Shown here: positions 37,801 through 48,600 of the stretch, piece after piece
Numbering within the stretch: the first letter of the stretch is position 1
How the letters are laid out: each line of letters opens with the position of its first letter
Assembly: GCA_036346355.1 (NCBI GenBank)
Contig: CM070590.1
Coordinates: 40,209,749 to 40,273,748 of the forward strand
Length of the DNA: 64,000 nucleotides
Reading direction: 5' to 3'
Source of the DNA: Rhipidocladum racemiflorum
Lineage: Eukaryota > Streptophyta > Magnoliopsida > Poales > Poaceae
Position numbers and translations under genes: made by a program
The notes under the pieces: model-generated
What the model saw: the letters and a program-made list of their open reading frames with translations, nothing else
The model's database searches: none
Told to the model about the DNA's origin: nothing

Positions 37801-38504
37801 CTGAGCGCCACGTTTGCCTTCGTCGGCGAGCGTCGTGCTCGTCGCGAGCTACTATCGGGTAATCCGAGTGGAACCTTGGCGATCTCCCTCGAGGATCGTT
37901 TTCAAGCAGGCGTAGCTCGGCGTGGGCGTCAGGCCGGCCGAGGCGTTCCATAAAAACCTTTCCTTACTCGTCCGCATCGAGCTGCTTGGTCGTCCGCCAA
38001 CCGAACACGGCTGGCCGCCACTCATCGATGAGCTCCGTAGGAGAAGTGTGAGGTATGGTCTCAGGCGGGCCCACGATGATTGGGTCGTCCAGCGACCCTA
38101 ACTAGGAGCCCTGCAGGGCTCAATGCGACCCGCCTCGCTCTCTCTTTTTACGTGTTGGGGCGGCTTTCATTCCAGGTGGCTGGATTCGGCCTTCGTAACC
38201 CTCGGCCGCGGTCTGGGCCTGGCGCGAGCCCATGAACCGCTGCTCCCGAGGCCGGGCGGCCCAGTGGGCCGTTTTCATACCTTTCTTGGCGTGGGGCGCC
38301 CCGGCCCGATGTAGCCGGCGAGGTCTGCGGTGCGGCGTGGCGTGCGGCGCGAGGTGTTCGCTCTGTCGGAGCAGTTAATGCCTAGTGGGCTTTAAATGGG
38401 CTACGACCTGACACGTTCTGGGCGGGTGTGGCTGATGGTTTTAGCGGCTGCGTCGGTTCGCGAGGCGTCGGTTGAGCGCGGAGGCCCTCCCGTTCCCTTG
38501 ACGC

Positions 38505-38513
38505 CTATAAAGG
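38505..38513 (+). promoter_or_regulatory. TATA box upstream of the F ORF
   Basis: CTATAAAGG, about 150 bp upstream of the transposon ORF remnants; followed by a purine-rich leader. Confidence 0.5.
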
Positions 38514-38651
38514 AAGGGGAGGCGGCGTGGGGGAACAAAACCTTCCGTTCGTGCCTTACGCAAAAGGAAAGAGAACGCAAGGAGAAAAAAGCTTCTGCTT
38601 CGTCGCGCCGTCCCCGGCTTCCCACGCACTTTCGAGGATGTCGACCCGCAC

Positions 38652-40011
38652 TTGGCCGCGGTGGTCGCTACCTCGGCTTGGAGAGGAAGGAGCTCCTTCC
38701 TCAGCGGCCTCGATCCGGTGGCCCGGGTGCCGCCGGCCGGGGCCAGGTCCCCGGCTGGAAGGCAGCGAGATAGTCTCATTTGGCGGCCTTCTCTGGCCGG
38801 GGCTTTGGCCTCCCGCTCCACCAGATTCGTCAGGGGCTGCTTCACTACTATGGGAAGTTCACCACGAATCCGAATGGAGTCCTCCACATTGCGGTCTTCA
38901 TGACGGCTGTGCGAGAGCTTTACGAGGATCGAACCCACTTTGGGGACTCTGGCGCCACTTCTTCTTCGCGAGGCCGCCGTCGGGCGCTGCCGACCTTCTT
39001 GGCGCTCTGGCGATCCAACTGCGCTCCCGCCGCAAGTCGCTTTACACTGATGTAAAGCTGCCGACGTCCAACCGGGGGTGGCATAGCGAGTGGTTCTATG
39101 TCCGAAACATCGACAACGATTGCCCGGAGGCCTTCGGTTGGGAATCTCTGAAGCGCGCATCCTTCTTTGGACACAGGGTCCGATCACGAGGACGGCGAAG
39201 GTTGATGAGATTCTCGAAAGCTCGCCAGACCTGGCGGCGGTCGGCGGGCAAGAGTGGTCCTCCGTGCGTTCATGGAGAGGCGCATTCAACCCCTCAAGGA
39301 TCGGGCGCATCCCATGTTCGAGTACGCAGGGCGGCCGACCCGCGAGGTCGTCGGAGCGGGAGCTTCCTGCGTCGGAGGTCCTCGCGCGTGTGGCGCGATT
39401 TCCATCGAGGAGATCCCGAGCGGCCGAGCGGTGACTGTAGCCGTTCGGCGCTTGAGAATCCGCGAGGAGAGCAGTACGTCGGCGGCTCCTGTTTGCTTTT
39501 GCTTTGCTCTGCTCCTTCGCCCCCTTGCAGGCGTGTTCGTGCGAGGGCTCGGTGGCCTGATCTCCGCCCCTTGCTTCCGGGAAAAAAGAAGCGGCGACCA
39601 CCAGCGCCGCGAAAGCGGAACGGCGTGATGCCGCCCTCTTGGCGAAGAAGGAAGCGACGAGGGATCGGAAGAGGAAAGAAGCGTGAGCGGTCGCGCGTGG
39701 CGAGAGGTCTCCCAGCGAGGCCCGAGAGTGACGGCGACGAAGAAACCGTGCGTCGGCGAGGAGCGGTTGGCGGAGGCGACTCCGGGCGGCTGCGATCGCG
39801 AGGTTCGGCCCAGCGAGGCCGGCGGCAAGTGGTTCCTCGAGAAGAAACCTCGAGCGCGGTACATCCACGAAGATCACGCGCAGACCCCTCACGCCCCCTC
39901 GTGGGGGCCCGGCAAAGAACACGCCAGTGCGGTTGTTCGCTCCTCTCGGTAAGTGACTTTACGTGCTCCCAGTTTGGTCCTCTCTGGTGCTTTTTTCTTC
40001 GTAACTCCTGA
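38652..40011 (+). pseudogene. Putative gypsy-type transposon ORF (PF04195-like)
   Basis: The product resembles the grass-specific family of proteins labelled 'putative gypsy-type transposon'; its role is not established. The family core is readable: GFGLPLHQIRQGLLHYYGKF, then NPNGVLHIAVFMTAVRELYE (38810-38920). After one frameshift near 38940 it continues as LWRHFFFARPPSG, VKLPTSNRGWHSEWFYVRN and FGWESLKR (to about 39170). The remaining 270 codons are Arg/Ser/Gly-rich low-complexity sequence that stays open to 40011, as expected of GC-rich sequence. No catalytic motif is visible. The start is uncertain. Overlapping minus-strand ORFs of similar length are shadows. Confidence 0.65.
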
Positions 40012-40683
40012 TGGGCCGCTGTGTGAAGGGGGCATACCAGCGCTGGGAGAGCGCTGAGTCCTACCTCGGCGGTGAGAGTCGCACCCTTGGTCCCATCCGG
40101 CGGGCGTGCGGCGGTTGTTGGGGCGGGCTTCTTGGATCGCTCCCGTGGTTTGGGTTTGTCGGCGAGGGGCGCCCGGAGAAGGGATCGCGAGGAGCACTAC
40201 GGTTCGCGGCAATGCAGGAAGAAGCCGTCGGGCGTGCCTCCGCCCGTCTGGGTTATGCAGTGAGGCCGGTGTGGTCCCGCCGCCGCCCGTGGGCGCTGAC
40301 CGCCACCGCCCCAGCAACATCGACGAGAGGCGCTCGCTATCCTTGCCTTTCCCGCACCGCCGGCCAAGTAGAAGTCGGCGCGACTTCGCCGCCGGGAAAT
40401 ACTGGGATCTGCGGCGTTGCGACACCGTCGAAGCGAAATCTGCCGCCCCGCCCGGGAGCCACCGCCGCTTGGCCCGGTCCAAGTGTTCGGGAGAGCGCGC
40501 AGCAGTGCCGCATGACCGAGCAGCGGCGGCGAAGTCGAAAACGGAGGCAGTGCCGACCGCCCGTCTTTATCTTGGCCCGACCCGACCGGCCGTAGGGCCG
40601 CGTCGATTACGGGCGGCCAGACAGCTGGAGTTAGGCAGCTTTGGAGGAGGAGATGGAGAGGGTCCACGCCGAGCCTCACTCGT

Positions 40684-41464
40684 AACTTTTGCACCGCTTC
40701 AATAATTTCTTTTAAACTTCAGAGTAAGACACACAAGAACCAAAACTACACTTTTCTTTGCAGGGCAACCAACAAAATCGGTGTCAAAGCCAAAAGGTGA
40801 CCAAAAGGCAGCATAACACAAAACTCTTCTTCTTCATCTTCAACCAAGGAAGACAAAACCACACACCGCATACGGAACAATCCACAAAAATCCAATACCA
40901 AATACTTTTCTTTTGGTTTCAATCAACTAAAACCAAGAAAACCACCCAAGTCCGACCGTCAGAACGGTAAAGAACATCCGAAGGAATCCAAGAAAACTAC
41001 CCGGTCTACAACAGAAAGGGTAAGCACTCTTCTCCCACAGGAGTTAATAGTTCTTCGGTGATGGCGCTAACCGGCCACACCGTTAAACCACACCCTTACT
41101 AAGAACCAAAAAGAGGTGACCGAAACCCTTCGGCACCACAACCCCACTTTATCACAACAACAAGAATAATTCAATCATTTATCTCATAGACATAGCAACA
41201 TGCATTATCAAGTGAAGCATTCAACATCAAAGCTTAAACACAACATTTAAGCGTAAAGAAACGATATCCATACCCTTTCCTACTGTGCATCCATGTGTGT
41301 CAAATTTTAGATTAGTTATACCATTTTTACAAGTTTTAATGTTGCTATCCTATGACAAAATTTTAGTTAAAACCTAAGCCATGTTTCTAAGTTATTCCAC
41401 ATCACATTTTAGTTGTACCCTATAGCATGACACTAAAAATACACATTCCAAGGACCTACATCCC
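40684..41464 (-). mobile_element. Family A leader, second copy
   Basis: Resumes after F with AACTTTTGCACCGCTTC, matching D at 54738-54757. It contains no conserved ORF and leads to an intact primer site. Reference for judging errors in the two inverted arms, because it is nearly identical to both. Confidence 0.8.
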
Positions 41465-41476
41465 GCTCTGATACCA
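41465..41476 (-). other. Primer-binding site, family A
   Basis: On the minus strand TGGTATCAGAGC, two bases after the LTR end; initiator tRNA-Met type. Confidence 0.92.
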
Positions 41477-42653
41477 ACTGTAACACCCCGGCATTTAATA
41501 TGTCCGAATGCTACCAAACATAGACTAAGCAACCTCTAAATACCACAATTACAAGTAAATTACAGCAAAGCACTAATGCTACAAACCAAAATTTCGACAG
41601 CATCTCCTTTGTTTTAACATGAATTGAAGGAAACACAATAGCATAGCAATATAAGGCAATATGAGAGACATCTAAAATAGCAATAATTAAATGCATGACA
41701 ACAATATAAGTCTAATTCCAAGCATTGAATGTCTCCATGAGCCAAACATACAATATGACTATCATATCGCAAAGCTAAATCATAAAGCAATAAGCATCAC
41801 ACTTAATTTATTGTCAAAGCCTAATTGAATATCTTGTGGGACAAATGAGTGAAGCTACGTGTAGAAGTGTGACTAATTCCCTTCCCCGCATGCCGATCTC
41901 ATGGTACCTAAAACAACAAAAAAGCACAAGCGTGAGTTCAACACTCAGCAAGCATATTGCAATGGTACATAAGAACAATTACATGGCTACATCAACTCAT
42001 ATCATGTCTATCATCTCATTCATGATCACATATCAATAACATCATCATTATGTATGCAATGCGATGCGATGCTCATGTCTCCTTTGAAACTCATACAGGT
42101 ATGGTTGAGTACACACCCGTCGGTGTGCACCCTCTCCCCCCATCCATCCGGAAGATGGAGGGTGCCTACTCCTCGCTTCCGTTCACTGCGGTGAATGGAA
42201 TCACGATGTAGGACTTACTCATTGGCTCTCCGGATTAGTCATAACTTTCTCACCGACCTTCCCCGGACTAGTTATGACTTTCTCACCGCCCGGGCCATGT
42301 AACATGCATGTATGCAAACATGCCAACATCATAAATATCTTGTACACTAACACATGGCATCATAACATAATAAACATATTCATCACATCAATGGTAATCA
42401 TTAAGGCATGGTATGTGAACATATCATGTATTCAAATTCAATCCCAACCAATCTAGCAACTACAAACCGCTACCCATTCCACTACACTTGCCTCAACCAT
42501 GGGCGACGGATTGGCGAGAAGTAGAAGGCACTCCCGGGGTCACACCACCTGCACAAAGGTACCACACACTCACAATCATGTCCACAAAATAGTAAGCAAA
42601 CACTCTTCTACCCCGATATCGCAAACTACTCGCTAAACCCAAAAACAGAGGTT

Positions 42654-42670
42654 CTGTCCCGTCGGGACAG
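42654..42670. repeat. Perfect palindrome in family A LTR
   Basis: CTGTCCCGTCGGGACAG: eight-base arms around one T. The same 17 bases occur at 56073-56089 in the E LTR although the sequence around has diverged. Confidence 0.7.
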
Positions 42671-43261
42671 CAGCCTTCCAAAACGCATAACTCGGATACT
42701 AATACTCCGAATCAATTAAGCGAGTACATCCTCGCGTAGCTTAGGAAATTTCCCAACTTTTTCTCAGTATACGGAAAGACTTATTCGGACTCTAAAGTGG
42801 TTTAATCTACAGAAAACTGTGATCTGCTCCAATCACGTCACAGATTTTAATATGTTCGATAAAATGATCATAACTTTCAAACGGCTGGGCGGAACTGGAC
42901 GTTCTTTATACTCACTGAAAGGTATTGAAATTACCTACAACTTCTTCAACAGCCGTACGACCAAATTCCGATTCTAAATTGGCGAAAACCCAAACCCTAG
43001 GTCATTTGCTCATCTTTGCCGAAATAGAGAACTTGGCAAACTCAAGATTCCATCTAATCTACTCAATTCCAGCACCACCAATTGATCTAAAAACATGATA
43101 ATACCCCTTAGAACAGATCCTAGACCAACCCCAAGGATCCCCGTGGCCATACCTACGCCTGACGACCGAGAACCCAACGAATCTCCTCCCGGTTCGCGCG
43201 ATCTCCTCCCTCGCTTCAAATCCACCAGATCCCCTCATCGCGGAGCGCTCCAATGGACGGA

Positions 43262-43445
43262 TCTGCGGGGTGGTGAGGTGTAGAGGCTTCCCTAGGGCAG
43301 CAAGGGTGGTGGAGAGGGGAGGGGAGAGGTGGTGGCGCCATGGGGGAAGATGGAGAGGAAGGGGAAGGGTGGAGGTGCATGGGGGGGCTAGGGGGTGGCG
43401 GGTAGGGTTGGGAAAGGGAGTGGGGGCGCACCAAGGGGTGGGGCC
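43262..43445 (+). repeat. G-rich tract in family A LTR
   Basis: Dense runs of three to seven G on the plus strand, equivalent to 35510-35710, 51026-51205 and 56636-56820. Confidence 0.6.
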
Positions 43446-43642
43446 CAGATTTGGCTGCCCAAAAGTCCCCCCTTGGGCCCAAACCCTTCCAACGGAGGCC
43501 CAACTCAACCCCAAGGCCCAAAGTCCCTCGGAGAGGCCCAAACACCCAAAAACGGCCCAAAAACACGCTATAAACAGCATAACGTAAAGTTTTAAGCTCT
43601 ATTTTCACATTTTACAAAGTTTTGACCTTCCGTAGTGTCACA

Positions 43643-44343
43643 TCTTCAAAGGGATATGTGCATGGCATTGCATTGCATTGCATGAATGAAGTGGTTTATG
43701 AGACGATTATGATGTTCAATAAGATGCATATGAAGATGTTATTTGAGATGTTTATGATGATGTTATATGAGAGCATAAATGAAGTTCATGATTTGATTCT
43801 CAGGATATGTGAATGGCATTAAGTATGTATGTGAGTTGCTATTGTTTTTGTATCATTGCAATACACTTTGCTGAGTGATGAACTCACGCTTGTGTTATGT
43901 TGTTTTTCTTAGGTACCATGACACTGGCATGCGGGAAAAGGGCTTAGAGGCACTTCATCACATAATTTTCCACACAATTAGACAAAGCTTACCTTTCGGA
44001 GTTGTGATCATGGTTTAGCGTGATGAAACTAGGATTATGATTTGTTCGTATGCTTTATTACATCCTTTACTTCGTATTGGTTCATGGAGTGGTTAAATTC
44101 ATTATGCTAGACTTAAATTGCTGCATTATTACATTATTGCTGCTTTGGATGATTTCCATTATGATATATCATGTGGTATTTTGTTGTTGCTCGAATCATG
44201 GAAAAACAAAGGAGATGTTGCGAAATTTCTGGTTTTAGCATTTCCTCCTTTGCTGTAATTTATATTTATTTGTTGTTTTTAGATGTTGACTAGTCTATGT
44301 TTGGTAACATTCAAGCATACTAGATCTTTGAGGTGTTCTGACA
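43643..44343 (+). mobile_element. Family A-related LTR fragment, inverted
   Basis: Equivalent to 3368-3979 but in plus orientation and with extra sequence. It shares GAACTCACGCTTGTGTT, the TTTTTCTTAG-GTACCATGA splice-like block and the ACAAAGGAGATG/CTCCTTTGCTGTAATTTA pair, and ends with a diverged GTGTTCTGACA. It abuts the 5' end of the minus-strand LTR exactly at 43642/43643. No primer site follows. Confidence 0.7.
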
Positions 44344-44555
44344 ACAAGCGGCGCCCAAGGCTAAGAAATCAGGCCTCACTCTCCCTCATGGGCTCAAATC
44401 CCTTCCCACTAAAGCCCGACTCACCCCTCTGGGCCCCAAACTCCCGGAGAGGCCCAAACACCCGAAATCAGCCATAAGCGCGATTAAACTTCATAACGTA
44501 AAGTTATAATCTCCGATTTCATATTTTATAATGTTTCGACCTTAGTAGTGTCACA
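44344..44555 (-). mobile_element. 5' tail fragment of a family A-related LTR
   Basis: Matches 43450-43642 and 51230-51431 (GGCCCAAACACCCG..., ...ATTTTATAATGTTTCGACC, GTAGTGTCACA). About 210 bp only; the rest is missing. It directly precedes the direct-repeat unit at 44560. Confidence 0.7.
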
Positions 44556-44559
44556 ATTG

Positions 44560-45709
44560 TGTGACAATGTGATCACACATGAGTACTTGTATAGGCACTT
44601 TAGATATGATTTTTGTGTATATTTGGAAGTCGTTGTGCCTGCTAGGGGCATTTGTAAACTTAGTGAAAAGGAGTTTTGGGCCATAGTTGAATGTGTATGA
44701 ACTTACAAGGTCATACACTTAATAAATTGTAATACATTGGATTCGGACTAGATTTGTCACTAATGTGCCAAGTGGGCTTTGCACTTTGGTTTGGCCCCTA
44801 ATGAAAGTTTCCACCGAGGATTATATAAAGGGGAGTACGATGTCTCTAGCGATGCAAACTGTCGTCCCACCGCATCCACCGAAACCCTAGTTGTCACTTC
44901 TCAAGCCATGCCGTGTGTCTTTGGTTCTAGTACACCGACACCGTTGTTCCTTCCTCGAACGTGTGGACTTCAGTAGAGACGTTGCTGGTATTGCAGCGCT
45001 GATCAGGATGATTGTTCATTCTGTTTGACAACCGCCAGAGGATGATCGACGACCGCTCGAGGACGCGCGCTTCATTGAATTGGGCTACATTAACTCTCTG
45101 TTTGCTGCACTACGCGTCTAGTAGTAACTATCTATAATCTCTTACTTACTTGGCTTTCTGGTTTACGTCGTAAAATTTTTTAATTTGAGCTAATGGACCC
45201 TACCCACGTATAAAACTCAAGATACACAACCACAAAAAAGCTTGTACCAAAACTCCCCATAATATCAAAATCCCAATATGTATAAACTTTCTGGGAGTAA
45301 TATTTAGATTATTCTAGAAGTTGTCTTCAGCTCATTGAACAATCAACACTAACAACGTATATTTCTGTCTGTTCATTACCTAAAATTTAGCGAGCAAAGG
45401 TCCCAGATTGGCACTATAGTGTTGGATCGACGTGGCGCCTCACAAGCCGGTGTGGGTGTGTGCGTGCGCAAGTGGTATGTGTTTGTATTTCGATTGTTTC
45501 TTGTTCTTTAATAAATAGCAGAGCTTCTTGCCAATGTTAAAAAAATCACATCATAAATGTTGATTTTTGTAGATGGCAAGTGCTTTTATTTGTCACTATT
45601 TGAATGCTGCACAAATATTAAAGCATGAATGAAAATAAATAATTATTATTTACTTCTTCGTTTGCTTCAAAATTTGTGTAATTTATATTAAGAGAGTGGT
45701 ACATAGATA
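44560..45709 (+). repeat. Direct repeat unit 1 (putative LTR)
   Basis: Starts TGTGACAATG and matches 48601-49669 over its full length, except for about 90 extra bases near 44937-45030. A TATA box (TATATAAAGG, about 44822) is conserved in both units. The last shared bases are ACATAGATACACT. The layout fits an LTR of a Copia-type element, but no pol sequence lies between the units, so this is inferred. Confidence 0.65.
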
Positions 45710-45933
45710 CACTACTCTTTGTAAGTTACCAGTTTCATACTACTCTAGCACGGACTGACAAGTATATAGTATAGTATGCTTGCGAAAAATTCATCCAAAA
45801 AGTTAATCAGAGCAGTATCCGTCACAGATCTAGAAGCAAATCAGAGATTTCATTCAGTAGTATCATCTTTTATCTTCTGGTAACAATGAGACCATTATTA
45901 GTGGCTATTGCAATAGATTCAACTGAATATAGA

Positions 45934-46302
45934 CTACATCTCATCCTTTAATTGTCTGTTCCTTGAAGCTTGCAAAGCACATTGTCGCGATGCTTGACCA
46001 TTCTTGGGATCACATGCACCTTTTGCGATTGGACCCACTTGTTTCAAACAATCCGCTGCGGTATTGGGGTCGCGATGGTCACCCGATGTAGAAACGACCT
46101 GCATTTTGGGCCTGCCATTCGTTGGTCCCGCATCTGTTTTATTCTCACGAGAATTAATCTGGACGACTAGGATTATTAGTGCAAATTTGAGCTCATTACT
46201 CTTCACGCACGACACAGTGGGTACGGAGGTTTATAGAGAAGTACCTGATAATAGCAATAGATGGCCAAGAACCAGGAGTAGAAGCGTATGACTTGTCCTC
46301 AT
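45934..46302 (-). CDS. Small secreted peptide gene, two exons
   Basis: Exon 1 runs 46302-46245 and encodes MRTSHTLLLLVLGHLLLLS, a typical signal peptide core. The intron is 46244-46167 (78 bases, GT...AG). Exon 2 is 46166-45934 and ends in TAG. Exon 1 leaves one base and exon 2 supplies two, so the frame is kept. The product is about 96 residues; the mature part is polar, with three Cys (in the blocks AADCLKQV, GACDPKNG and RQCALQ), and ends KDEM. Secretion through the ER is inferred. An odd Cys number is unusual for the known grass cysteine-rich peptide families, and I do not recognise the family. A TATA box lies about 115 bases upstream. It sits inside a CACTA-like element, so it may be a captured gene or gene fragment. 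Splice sites are my prediction. Confidence 0.55.
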
Positions 46303-46416
46303 CTTTGTTAAGGAAAACAAAAATAGTTAGAAGACACAGGAGGATGGTTGTATGTGGTGGGGTACTATTGCCGACCTTCTACCTCTATCTTGTGCTGAGC
46401 TAATGGATTGGCAATG

Positions 46417-46425
46417 GTTTTATAG
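46417..46425 (-). promoter_or_regulatory. TATA box of the secreted peptide gene
   Basis: CTATAAAAC on the minus strand. The expected transcription start, 30 bases on, falls in CTCAGCACAAG (about 46388), giving an 85-base 5' UTR free of upstream ATG in the part I read. Confidence 0.5.
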
Positions 46426-46694
46426 TGAATGTGCGGTGTTTATAAAATTTGGCATCAATTTATAAATCTGATTGATGATGAGCACTACTAAATTAAATGC
46501 AATTAACCATGGGACATCCTTATCTTGTGTGATCCGATTGCCTACATAAGCATATCTGGTGCATATTAATTGCCTATACATGAATGCATATTCTAAGTAA
46601 AATATGACTTACATGACACATTTATAGGGTCATTGTCGAATATCTAAATATGTGATATGAGCATGAACAGAAAACTTAAAGATAACATCATATA

Positions 46695-47480
46695 TGTTCA
46701 CGCAAGTATTTTGGAAGCTCACGGATATCACGGGCCCGATTATGAGGATGAGATATGACGAGGGGATATCGGCGTTTGGAAAGGACTTGAGTCGTGTTTT
46801 GCGTTACAAGGAAACCAACTCGAGTACCTTTGGATGTCAAATGAAGTTCAGGTATCTTTGCGAAGATCTCAGAAAGGTGGACTCCTCGGTGGTTATGATG
46901 CGGTATATCAAACCAGGCTACACCCTATGGAGATGTTACCTCATCTATATAAGAACAGAAGTACAGAGATTTAGAGGGCCAAAAAAAAAGTGGGAGGAGA
47001 ATGGAGAGCTTTGGAATCATTGGACTACGCTTCGATAGTTCATAAGTTAGGTTTTAGCCACATCCCAAAGACAATCCTCAATGTAACTAGAGGCTAGGCA
47101 TCTTGCTCTGTACTCTGTTTTGCCAATTTCATTCTACATCCATACAAGAGTAGGTTATTACTCTGATCGGAGGCCCGAACCTATCGACATTATGTGCCAT
47201 CACTTGAGTGTTTGACTATGCATATTCGAAGGTCCTGAGTATATAAGTTTATTGTCGACTCACTAAGATTCGATTGTTGGCGCGACAGGAAGGGACCTTC
47301 CATTGTATTTGTAGATCAGCCATGTCTTCGATAAGCGCCCATCGCGAAATTTCCCGCATCGACCTCTATGATGATGATGACTCGATTGTCTTCATCAACC
47401 CAACACTCACAATTGGATCACGAGATCACGTTCAAAACCATGCTTTATTCTTTGGGGACCAGGAGATCTCAAGCACATAG
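46695..47480 (+). mobile_element. Gypsy remnant: short LTR, primer site, gag start
   Basis: An LTR of about 580 bp (TGTTCACGCAAG... to about 47272) with TATA-like TCTATATAAG near 46950. The primer site TTGGCGCGACAGGAAGGG follows at 47277-47294: a type different from the tRNA-Met sites elsewhere here and common in Tat-like grass elements. A short ORF starting MSSISAHREISRIDLYDDDD (47322-47480) may be the gag start. The rest of the element and the 3' LTR are missing. The ORF at 46694-47038 lies within this LTR and is not a gene. Confidence 0.6.
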
Positions 47481-48359
47481 GCTTCATTGAGTCCCGCTCT
47501 TGGGACCCACAGAGAAGGTGTCCTCCATCGACCCGACCCTATGGGACTTGGCGTGACCCGGTCCGCGACACGTGGGTGCATCCGGACCGCCCGATATGTC
47601 ATTTCTAAGAGTAGTATGGAAGTCGAGCCAAATTTATATCAGCAAAAGATTCCCTAAAAACACAGTATAAATGTGTGATCCTAGCTACGTTATGCTCACA
47701 AAAACATTGCCAAGAGTGCTCACATTAGAATTTAGAAGTTTTAGAAATTAGAACATAATGTTTCTGGATACCTTTGTTTTCTGATCCTGGAATTTGAATA
47801 TCTATTTTTTTCTGATGGCATTTGTGATGTTTTGTAATAGAGGAAAGAGAGGATTAATGAGGGAGTGAGAATATTGCCAAAGCTAATTCCCAATGCCACC
47901 AAAGTAAGTTCTTACTGATTAGCCAGTGATTCACTTGTTAGCTGATCAAAAGTCCATCTAAAAAGCATCATGTGTATTGATTATTTAATCTTTTGCATCT
48001 GTAGGTTGACATCTGCATAATGTTGGAGGAAGCAATTAAGTACGTCTAGTTTCTATAGCTAGAAATCAAGGTGTTTGTTCATGTTAGAGCTAAATCAGAT
48101 CAACAGAACAAGATAGCATAGACATTAGTAGAAAATTTCAACTTGAGGATTCTGGTGACTTATTTCAGCTAAGAATCAAGGTATTTGTTATATATGAGAT
48201 TTTCTACTTGTTTCAACTTACTTCTCATTGTTAGATTGTTAATTATGGTGACTTATATCTAGTCTTTTAGGATTTAGAAATGTGTGTTAGATTCAACCTA
48301 ATATAATTAGAATTCCTTAGGCTAGCCAATTAAATATAAAATCTTTAAAAATACAAACA

Positions 48360-48589
48360 ATCATCATATATGGTTCTAGGGGTATCATCATAGACACTTC
48401 TATCCTAGAAGTGTCGTGATGAGCATCTCTCATTAGAGATGGTTCTAGCCTAGAACCATCTCTGATGTTAATTTCAAAAACCATCTATGTTGTACTCTTC
48501 TCATCACTAACACATGTTTAGAGATGGTTCACAAAACCGTTTGTCATAAGGTTTTTGAAGCGTCTGTAATGTGCTTTTGTGTAGTAGTG
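48360..48589 (-). repeat. Terminal region of the CACTA-like element
   Basis: Contains two perfect hairpins: GACACTTCTA-TCC-TAGAAGTGTC (48393-48415) and AGAGATGGTTCTAG-C-CTAGAACCATCTCT (48435-48463). A further AGAGATGGTT lies near 48520. The terminal sequence on the minus strand is CACTACTACACAAAAGCAC. Confidence 0.65.
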
Positions 48590-48600
48590 ATATGGTATCG

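Larger units (their letters stand above)
36376..40683 (+). mobile_element. GC-rich transposon insertion F
   Basis: Family A interior is interrupted by 4.3 kb of clearly higher GC content. D continues uninterrupted from 54598 to 54740 at the matching site, so about 140 bp of A were lost here. F contains two TATA-like promoters, a tandem repeat block and a transposon ORF of the 'putative gypsy-type transposon' kind. I see neither a paired LTR nor terminal inverted repeats, so its class and completeness are open: most likely a truncated GC-rich grass Gypsy element. Long overlapping ORFs on both strands reflect the high GC content. Confidence 0.7.
41479..43642 (-). mobile_element. Complete 5' LTR of a family A element
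   Basis: 2164 bp from TGTAACACCCCGG to CCGTAGTGTCACA on the plus strand, so TG...CA on either strand. The partner LTR is 20760-21388 plus 34719-35964. It contains the perfect palindrome at 42654-42670 and the G-rich tract at 43262-43445. The ORFs at 43010-43608 follow the G-rich tract and are not genes. Confidence 0.88.
45710..48589. mobile_element. CACTA-like DNA transposon, non-autonomous
   Basis: Starts CACTACT at 45710 and ends AGTAGTG at 48589, with ATA on both sides as a three-base target duplication. The right end reads, from outside, CACTACTACACAAAA and has subterminal repeats of AACCATCT in both orientations, as CACTA elements do. The left end matches only seven bases and lacks such repeats. 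No transposase is encoded. It holds a small host-type gene and a Gypsy remnant. The stretches 46450-46690 and 47490-48350 are AT-rich with nothing recognised. Confidence 0.5.

Noticed and set aside
38441..40011. Two opposing ORFs of about 490 codons
   Set aside because: The minus-strand ORF overlaps the transposon ORF antiparallel and is Arg/Ser/Ala-rich without domain; long shadow frames are expected at this GC content. Only the plus-strand family core is supported.
43010..43608. ORFs of 105-173 codons over the G-rich tract
   Set aside because: Low-complexity Pro/Ser-rich translations that follow the G-rich LTR tract in all family copies; frames are not conserved.
46694..47038. 114-codon ORF
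   Set aside because: Coincides with a short Gypsy LTR ending at a primer site; the translation matches nothing I recognise.
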